Source: Apiospora phragmitis (lineage: Eukaryota; Ascomycota; Sordariomycetes; Amphisphaeriales; Apiosporaceae). Taken from it: a stretch of DNA of 64,000 nt. The notes beneath the pieces were generated by a model. That model was not told where the DNA came from, searched no databases, and worked only from the letters and a program-made list of their open reading frames with translations. Shown in pieces: positions 57,331-64,000 of the stretch. The DNA lies in NCBI GenBank assembly GCA_038363925.1, contig JAQQWL010000005.1:3100001-3164000 (forward strand), given 5' to 3'. The stretch's first letter is position 1, and each line of letters starts with the position of its first letter. Both the position numbers and the translations under genes were made by a program.

Positions 57331-57972
57331 ATGTCATGTGCGTCCGGGTCCTTCGGACTGCTGGTAGACGGGCTGGTTGAAGACCACATCCCGATTGCTC
57401 CGAACCATGAAGATATCAACAGCATTGCTGCCGCCGTCTCGCAGACGAGCCCAGCTTCAAACGCTTCGTCGCCCTTGAATGTCTCGTGAGCATATTCTAC
57501 TTATCCCTCGTTGGCTACAACCTCTTTGCGCGGCCGTACAGATCACGTTTCAACCCAAAGCAGACGCCTGCCTACTACCCACCCCCTTCCCCTTACTCGA
57601 CTCCCTATGAAGAACATGGGCCAACAATCCAACATCTGCTTCTCCATTTCCAAAAAGCTTGAAGCCTTCCGCCGCTGGGCCAAGCTGAAGCAGTACCAGG
57701 TCGAGGTGACCTACGCCGTCAATACGTACACGCCGCTCGAGAAGGTCTTCTTCTACTCGCTGGTCCTGGTCCTTTTCACCCTCTCCTCGGCCGCCTTGGC
57801 CCTCTACCTCCTCCCACACATTTTGGGCCTGTTCTGTCATGCGTGGTACCTCCTTAGTTACGACGTGTACCAAACTGCATCGCACGTCCTTGCCGCCAAC
57901 AAGAAGATGATGCTCGATGCGTCCAAGGGGCTTGCTGCCAGCCCGCTCGAATCTTCCGCTATGAGCATCTGA
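57331..57972 (+). CDS. Probable small subunit of serine palmitoyltransferase
   Basis: ER-membrane activator subunit type (SPTSSA/Tsc3-like) of the first enzyme of sphingolipid synthesis. The core reads FRRWAKLKQYQVEVTYAVNT, TYTPLEKVFFYSLVLVLFTL and a second hydrophobic stretch: the W...YYQYEVT...P.EK.V pattern followed by one or two membrane spans. The simple ORF starts upstream of ATG 57607. A longer model is attractive: ATG 57331 (MSCASGSFGLLVDG), 56-base intron 57486-57541 (GTGAGC...TACAG), then SRFNPKQTPAYYPPPSPYST and, with one A fewer in A5 at 57652-57656, HLLLHFQKLEAFRRW. The tail (ANKKMMLDASKGLAASP) is soluble. Family is a moderate-confidence call. Confidence 0.55.
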
Positions 57973-59166
57973 TGAAGCTGTCGTTTTCAGACTTCGTCAT
58001 TAGTTATGTTGTGGTGGTTATCGCAGCTGCCACTTTCCCCCATATTCGCAGAGTAATACTTAAGGGGGAAGGGGAGTCAGGGGCAGAGGGGCCTGGACCC
58101 AAGTCCATCATTCGCCAAGGCCACAAACCCAGTGACACAACTTCTTCCCAGACGCGATGGTCAACGACTGCTGGCATGCAAGCATGCATGTACAAGAGGG
58201 CCACAGTTTCCCATTTGGGGGACTCGTCAAACCAGCAATTCCGCGCGCCGCACCGGCACCGCGAGGAGGAGGGCTAACACTCCTCACTTTCTGCTCCAGT
58301 CAATCGCTATTGTCGAGCGAATGGATTGCTTCCACCGGATAGCATGCACTGGTTCAGGAAGAGCCTCACGCAACAAGTCGCAGCCGGGGGTTCCCTTTGC
58401 AGACCAATCTACTGCCAACCCCAATCCATCTGCGCCAACTAATGCATTTGTCCACAGTAATGGAATAGAATTACGCGTAGCCGCCCAAGGACACTGGCCC
58501 AATCGGTTGCTAGATAGCTGGGAGTATTGCAAACATAGTCTGCCTTTACCTATATGGATAAAGGGGACTGCAATTGTGGAATGGGCGGATGTGGTATATT
58601 CAAGCTCATGTCTGTCCCGGGCGAGAAGGCCAAAGAGAGCACATCTGGAAAGCGGACATGCACCTGTCGTGGCCTTCGCCAACGGATCAGGTAAATGCGC
58701 CGAGTTTGTGACATGGCCGGGGTCTATATAGAGTCTAATGTTCAAATGCAGGTGCATCTGAGGATGAACCAGTTATATTAGTGCACGACATGAAATTTAT
58801 CGAGTTTGTTGAGTTAAGATAAAGACACTACCGTTGAAGTTCGCCCTCGGCGTCGCTTTTTTGGAGTTGCGAACCTAACCCCGCGAGTAACCGGTTACGC
58901 CGCAACCTACCATTTCTCGACTTCATCAAGTTCAGCGAGAGCCAAAATCGTCACCCGTGGAGAGTTCGCTGATTGAACAGGTTAGGGTGAACCCCCCACC
59001 TGATTGCCATTATATCTCAACGGCTTCCTTAAGACCAGACGGACGCGCCAAATTGCTGTGGCATCTACCGTTTTGTATCCGCAGCCAACTGCGGTGTGAT
59101 GATGGTCTCCTCAAACCCATTGCCTCATCAAAGGTTGACACTAGTACAGCTCCTCTACCGCTTTGA
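57973..59166. other. Intergenic spacer
   Basis: About 1.2 kb. The 199-codon frame at 58132-58731 overlaps an opposite frame and lacks domain or codon support. Promoter of the CoA-transferase gene presumably lies near 59000. Confidence 0.4.
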
Positions 59167-60664
59167 ATGATGGCGTACCCGCACGAGAGTCGCGCAGATT
59201 ACACGACACAAGACATCGTTCGAGAAGCTTGGGACCAGCTGGGTCTCCCTATCGAGGCACTCGGTGCACTATCGCTACCCGGGGAACAGGGCCCTGCAGT
59301 CCCGTCTTCTTTCAAGATCGGGCTGCTTGCGCAAGGTGCGATCGCTACCGCTGCGTTGGCAGCCGCCCTCTCTATGCGGTGCGCAATGAACAGCCGGTAC
59401 CCATGGTTACTGTGCCGCTTCAACACGCCGTTGCCGAGTTCAGATCAGAGAGGTTATATTGTCTAAATGGGGAGCCGACGCCCAACCTATGGGGAACGAT
59501 CGGGGATTTGCATCCAGCCCAGGACGGCTTCGTACGAATTCATGACAACTTCCCCAATCACCGAGATGGGATCCTACGAGTCCTGGGACTGCCGCAGGAT
59601 GGCAGTGCCACGCGTGTCGACGTCTCAATCGCGACACGGAAGTGGAACAAAGTCGATTTGGAAACGGCCGCCCTGGAGGACGGGGTATGTGCCTACGCGC
59701 TACGGACTTACGAAGAGTGGGATGTCTTGCCACAGGCACTAGAGATGGGCAACCCTTTCCCCGTCTCCATCAGGAAAGTTAGTGGTGGCGGCGGTAATGC
59801 CGATCAACCGGGCCTTCTCGCCACCCTAGAGCGCAACGGCGACCGATGCCTCCGCGGACTAAGGGTGTTGGAGATGAGCCGCGTCATCGCCGCACCCGTA
59901 GCCGGGAGGACGCTGGCGGCGCACGGTGCCGACGTCCTGTGGGTGACGTCGCCCGAGCTGCCGGCGTTGCCAGCTCTCGACATCGACACGAGCCGAGGCA
60001 AGCGGGCGGTTCAGTTGAATCTCGATAACGGGGAGGGGGGGACAAGGAGACACTACTTGAGCTTGCGACTACTTGCGACGTCTTCATTCAGGGCTATAGG
60101 CCCGGCAGTCTCGCCGAGCGCGGTCTATCGCCGAAGGCACTCGCCGCGCGAAGCTCAGGGGGCATCATCATCGGGAACATGTCGGCCTTTGGCCCTAGGG
60201 GGCCCTGGGCGGGCAGAAGGGGCTTCGACTCGCTCGTGCAAACCTGTTCTGGCATGAACGTGTCGGAAGCAGAGCACTACGGGGCCGGCGAATCTGCGCG
60301 ACCAACACCATGCCAAACGCCAGATCACGCCGCAGGCTACTTCCTGGCGGCTGGGATCTGCGCCGCATTACACAGAAGAGCGGCAAATGGAGGAGGTTCT
60401 TACGCGGTCGACGTGTCGCTGGCTGGGGTCATGCAGTACTTACGCAGCCTAGGGCAGTACGGGGGAACATCGGGCTTCGAAGATGGGCCTGATGATCTTC
60501 TGCAGCCCGCGGTGGAGATGGACCCGGCGTTGTTTGAAACACGCAGCACAGGCTTCGGGGAATTGAGAGGGGTGCGGCACTCCGCGGCTGTTAATGGGTG
60601 CGCGCCGGGCTGGGACGAGATGCCGAAGCCGCTGGGCTCTGACGTGCCGGCTTGGCTGCCGTGA
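59167..60664 (+). CDS. Class III (CaiB/BaiF-type) CoA-transferase
   Basis: Transfers CoA between carboxylic acids; relatives include formyl-CoA transferase, carnitine CoA-transferase and alpha-methylacyl-CoA racemase. Start ATG 59167 gives MAYPHESRADYTTQDIVREAW. Frame changes occur in CTCTCT 59368-59373 and in G7 60035-60041, each repaired by a small indel. Segments: TVPLQHAVAEFRSERLYCLN, RIHDNFPNHRDGILRVLGLP, LRGLRVLEMSRVIAAPVAGRT with LAAHGADVLWV (the family's N-terminal Rossmann half), DTSRGKRAVQLNL, IQGYRPGSLAERG, then GRRGFDSLVQTCSGM, whose Asp matches the covalent catalytic Asp of the family, and GYFLAAGICAALHRR. Corrected length is about 498 residues. Fungal members often sit with transporters or secondary-metabolic genes. 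An MFS gene follows 0.9 kb downstream. Confidence 0.9.
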
Positions 60665-61581
60665 CGTGACGACTAGGACGCGCAATTTACAGAATCCCTC
60701 GCTATTGTGACGCGATGTTTCGTTTCTCTCTAGTGTTTCCATTGGGGGTATATCGTAGCATGGCTTTATCTGGGTTCGACTAATCCAATGGTCTCGTGGC
60801 GAATGCTGCGAGTGGACTGGGACCTGCCGCACTCGGCCGGAATGCCCTGGGATGATGAGGGGAATATTGGACTGGGCCGGAGTCGAGTCTGTAGATAGCG
60901 CGAGTGGTGGCTGGGCTATAGTTGTTCGAAACCCGTCCAAGAGCTCTCCGTAGCATACATTGGCCATGATCCCAATCGTACATAATGATACCACGCTGCA
61001 ATATGAATATATGCAACATCAGATGTGCCGTTTCCTCCATAATTCCCCTTTTGCGCTGCGGTCGTACTGAAACCGAAAAGGACAGAAGAGAGAGAGCACC
61101 GTAGCTGTCTCTAAATACCGGTCGCCAACCCCAGATTCCGCGGAGTGGATTAGCGAGCGGCTCGGAGTCCATAATAACTCTCATCTAGGTCGACAATGTA
61201 GATCCCTGGAGTGAAGCACAAGGATATAACCCACACCGGTAGAGCCCTTGTCCCCCACCGGCTATGCAGCCATTCTGGGGCAAACGAACTACTGTGGAGC
61301 GCCCTTAGTTGCATATTGGCGACTCAGTGTCGCAGGATAGGCCTACGGAAATGACTTCTGACCCGTGGGTGCGGAGTCAGCAAGCACGCCTCCTCTCCAG
61401 TTGCCAGCCAGCTACTAGGGGGTTGGGTTGGGTGCAACGGCAGAAACCTGTTTGATACTCGGCTGATTCGAGAGTATAGTATAATGGGGAATCCGTTTCA
61501 ACCATCCCTTTTGATCTCCTAGAAAAGAGCAGCTGGCTGTCCGTCAGTAGAGTCGACAAGAGAGAGAAACCTTTGCCCAAC
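60665..61581. promoter_or_regulatory. Spacer and MFS promoter
   Basis: About 0.9 kb. TATAGTATAATG at 61475-61486 lies about 100 bases before ATG 61582 and is a fair TATA match. The rest is unremarkable. Confidence 0.4.
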
Positions 61582-63534
61582 ATGTCAGACACCAAAATGG
61601 AAGAGGGTCGGACTGAGACGGTAGAGAATATCAAGGAGCATGGGGAGCATCACGGGCAGGAATACGCAACTGGCACAGTCCAGTTGATAGATTCGAAGCA
61701 TGTGGTGCTGATTCCAACTCCGAGTCGAGATCCGTACGGTATGTTTGTTTCCCCTGTTACTTTCTTCCCCTGAGCAGAAACATCAAAAAAAGAAAAGGCA
61801 AAGTGGGATGATGCCTTACGAGAAGACAAGAATGGCTACTGACACGGGACGTTTACACAGACCCCCTGAACCTCCCCGAATGGCGCAAGAACCTCATCGT
61901 CCTCATCATCGGCATGTACTCGGCCTTCGCCGTGCTCGCGACGTCGGGCATGGGCGCCATCGCGCCCGTCGTGACGGCCATGTACCCGCACGACGACCCG
62001 GCCCGGGTGACGGACCTGCTGACGTCCCCGACGCTCTTCATGGGCGTCGGCAACCTGTTCGCGATGCCGCTGGCCGACGCCGTGGGACGGCGGCCCGTGT
62101 TCCTGGGCTCGCTGGCCCTGTCCATCGTCGCGGGTGTCTGGTGCGCGTGCTCCGGGTCTTCACTCAAGTCGCACATCGCGGCGCGCGATATCTTGAGCAT
62201 GGCCGCGGGACAGAGCGAGGCGCTTACGGCTCTTATTGTGCAGGAGGTCTGCTTTGTGCACCAGCGCGCTACCAAGGGGACGTGGAATGCGGCGATCCAG
62301 GGGAGTGTTTGCGGGGCCATGTTCGTGGCTACGACGTACCTCGTGCCTGCTTGGGGGCTCAAGTGGTGGTACGGCATCATTACTATTGTCAACGCCATCA
62401 TCTTGGTCTTCGCCGTCCTCTTCGTGCCCGAGACCCTGTACCAGAGGGTCGTGGAAGATTATGGTACGTACCTGCCACAACCTCTCTCTCTCTCTCTCTA
62501 TTCCCCTATCTTCCACTCTCAAAAGTCTCAGCTCGCATATTGACTCCTGAATCATCTTCAACAGACGGCGAGACCCACGAAGCCAACTCCACCTCAGACG
62601 GCGCCAAAGTCGAGCGCGTCACCACGACGGCGAACCACACCCTGGACCACGTCCGCTACAGCGCGCGCACGTGGCGGCGGGACCTGCGCGTCTTCCACGC
62701 CGCGCCGCGGTGGCGCATGATGGGCACCCTGTACCAGGACGCCGCCAAGGGCCTGACGGTACCCACGATCATGTGGCTGCTCGTGCTCAACGGCGCGTTC
62801 TTGGGGGTGTACGTGTTCCAGTCGTCCACGTTCGCGGGCATCCTGCTGGCGCCGCCGTTCGGGCTCGCGTCCGAATGGCTCGGGTTCGTGCAGCTGTCGC
62901 TCATCGTGGCCAACTTTGTGGCGGTGCCTATTGTTGGGTATGGGTCGGATTACTTGATTAAGTTGGCGAGTCGGGTTGATAAGGGGGTTTATGAGGTAAG
63001 AAGCAAGCCCATCATCTCCTCTCGTCTTTCTTTCTTTTCCCTGAATGAAGAGTTCAGGGCAAAAGATGGCACGAAAGTCGCTGACACTGTGCCCCTAAAA
63101 CCCAGCCCGAGTTCCGCCTCCTCACCGGCATCCTCCCCGCCATCGCCGCCGTCCTCTCCTGCGTCATCTACGGCCAAACCGGCGCCCACGCCGCCACGTC
63201 ACCGCAGTGGTCGTCGTGGGCCGGGATCGCGGTGCCCTACGCAATGGGGTACGCGGCCTTCCTGGGCGCCAACACGGTGGGCATCACGTACGTGCTGGAC
63301 AGCTGGCCGCGCGAGGCGGGCGCGCTTTTGCTCGTGGTCGCGGCCGGTCGGGGGTTCATCTCGTTCGGGCTCGGGTACGCGACTGCCCCGTCGGTCGACC
63401 GGCTGGGCTACGACGGCGCGTCGAATCTGTACGCCGTCGTGTGCGGGGTCGTAAGCGTGCTCGGGGTGCCGGCGTTCTTCTGGGGGAAGCGGGTAAGGCA
63501 TTGGACGCTGCGGCATTACTGGCCGGTGGAATAG
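61582..63534 (+). CDS. Major facilitator superfamily transporter, four exons
   Basis: 12-helix MFS transporter, likely at the plasma membrane. Exons are 61582-61738, 61861-62463, 62565-62995 and 63106-63534, with GTATGT, GTACGT and GTAAGA donors and AG acceptors. They join to 540 codons with no frame break. The N-terminal cytoplasmic part (MSDTKMEEGRTETVENIK) leads to DPLNLPEWRKN, the entry of TM1 in DHA1-like fungal carriers. Helices follow: IGMYSAFAVLAT, GVGNLFAMPLADAVGRRPVF (the conserved loop 2-3 motif, here DAVGRRP), GLKWWYGIITIVN and VPETLY at the end of helix 6. The central loop ends in the YQDAAKGLTVPTIMWLLVLN helix. Substrate unknown; drug/proton antiport or organic-acid/polyol uptake are typical. 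It is close to the CoA-transferase. Confidence 0.95.
62482..62499 (+). repeat. CT microsatellite inside an MFS intron
   Basis: Alternating CT in intron 2 (62464-62564) of the MFS gene. It forms the pyrimidine-rich interior of the intron. Confidence 0.8.
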
Positions 63535-64000
63535 GGGTGTGGAGAGGGCAGTGTAAGAGTAAGTTGCTCATGTATGAATAAGATATAGTCGGACAAATCG
63601 GATGGGACGTGGGAGGTGGGAGATGATAGACATGTTGATGGGGTACCAGCGGATTATGAGGGTTTGTTATAGGCTTTTGGGCGATATACGCCTTTTATCC
63701 GAGAATAGAATATACTTTCCAACTCAGACTTATAATCAACCTGGTTAATCTGAGTCCTCCGGGCCCCAGATCTGGTATGCTAATATAAGAACACGAAACG
63801 TGGTGTATGTGTATTACCCAGGAGTGACCTTATATCTTTAATCCTACTATCGTGGGTCGCGATGTCGTCTTTTCTCGTCTGCGACAGCTTCATCAAATCC
63901 TCTCTTTGAACAACAACCATGCTGCACCCAGCATGGTATTGTCATCGTCGCGAACTTCGACACCGGCAATTATTTACCTGGTGCTGTAATACAACGAGGC
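63535..64000. other. Downstream spacer
   Basis: 466 bases after the MFS stop to the window edge. AT-rich 3' region; no gene seen. Confidence 0.4.

Noticed and set aside
58132..58731. 199-codon frame upstream of the CoA-transferase
   Set aside because: Overlapped by a 157-codon opposite frame of equal quality, with no recognisable domain.
61745..63454. 569-codon plus-strand frame through the MFS gene
   Set aside because: It runs through introns and the wrong frame of all four MFS exons. The spliced model is exactly in frame with 12-helix features.
1..64000. CRISPR arrays, bacterial operons, rRNA or tRNA genes
   Set aside because: No regularly spaced short repeats and no recognisable rRNA core were found by reading. 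I could not run a tRNA scanner, so a tRNA could be missed.

Overview
This is a window of a filamentous ascomycete nuclear genome (Pezizomycotina, most likely a sordariomycete). The evidence is short GT-AG introns of about 55-130 bases with CTAAC-like branch sites, a Clr5-domain protein, a NACHT/ankyrin NLR-like gene, a Kex2-processed repeat-peptide precursor and Sed5/FtsJ proteins of fungal type. The species cannot be named from sequence alone. Coding regions are GC-rich islands separated by long AT-richer spacers that hold no recognisable gene.

Layout. 0-2.7 kb: a NACHT/ankyrin gene cut by the window edge and interrupted. 2.9-4.05 kb: an intact three-exon aldo-keto reductase. 6-7 kb: SED5 (Golgi syntaxin). 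9.4-20 kb: two very large low-complexity Pro/Gln/Ser-rich fungal proteins. 20.9-26.5 kb: a charged coiled-coil protein, an FtsJ-like methyltransferase and a guanine deaminase. 28.4-29.6 kb: an orphan membrane-associated tail domain. 31.4-33.7 kb: a Clr5-domain protein. 34.8-43 kb: a spacer-rich stretch with three small secreted peptide precursors on the same strand. One of them carries five copies of GAGIW-KR. 44-47.4 kb: a secreted endonuclease/phosphatase-fold protein and two unknown genes. 48.9-52.9 kb: a graveyard of a degenerate repeat family and a dead GMC oxidoreductase around an ABM-domain gene. 53.5-58 kb: a Cys-rich CaaX protein and a probable serine palmitoyltransferase small subunit. 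59.2-63.5 kb: a class III CoA-transferase and an intact four-exon MFS transporter.

Two window-wide patterns matter. First, most conserved genes carry reading-frame breaks of one base, nearly all in or next to homopolymer runs, including the presumably essential SED5. This points to homopolymer errors in the assembly rather than mass pseudogenisation, so I treat these genes as real and give the break positions. Second, three genes have an in-frame TAG exactly where a tryptophan (TGG) is expected. This is the signature of the stage-specific A-to-I mRNA editing known in Sordariomycetes, although CpA-to-TpA (RIP-type) mutation would look the same.

The most interesting candidate system is the peptide-precursor family at 34.8-40.9 kb. 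It comprises a Kex2-processed repeat precursor plus two shorter secreted paralogue-like peptides, all sharing a signal peptide ending in A-P-[LV] and a G-x-G-[IV] motif near the end. No DUF3328 (UstYa-type) oxidase is visible in the window, so cyclisation cannot be claimed.
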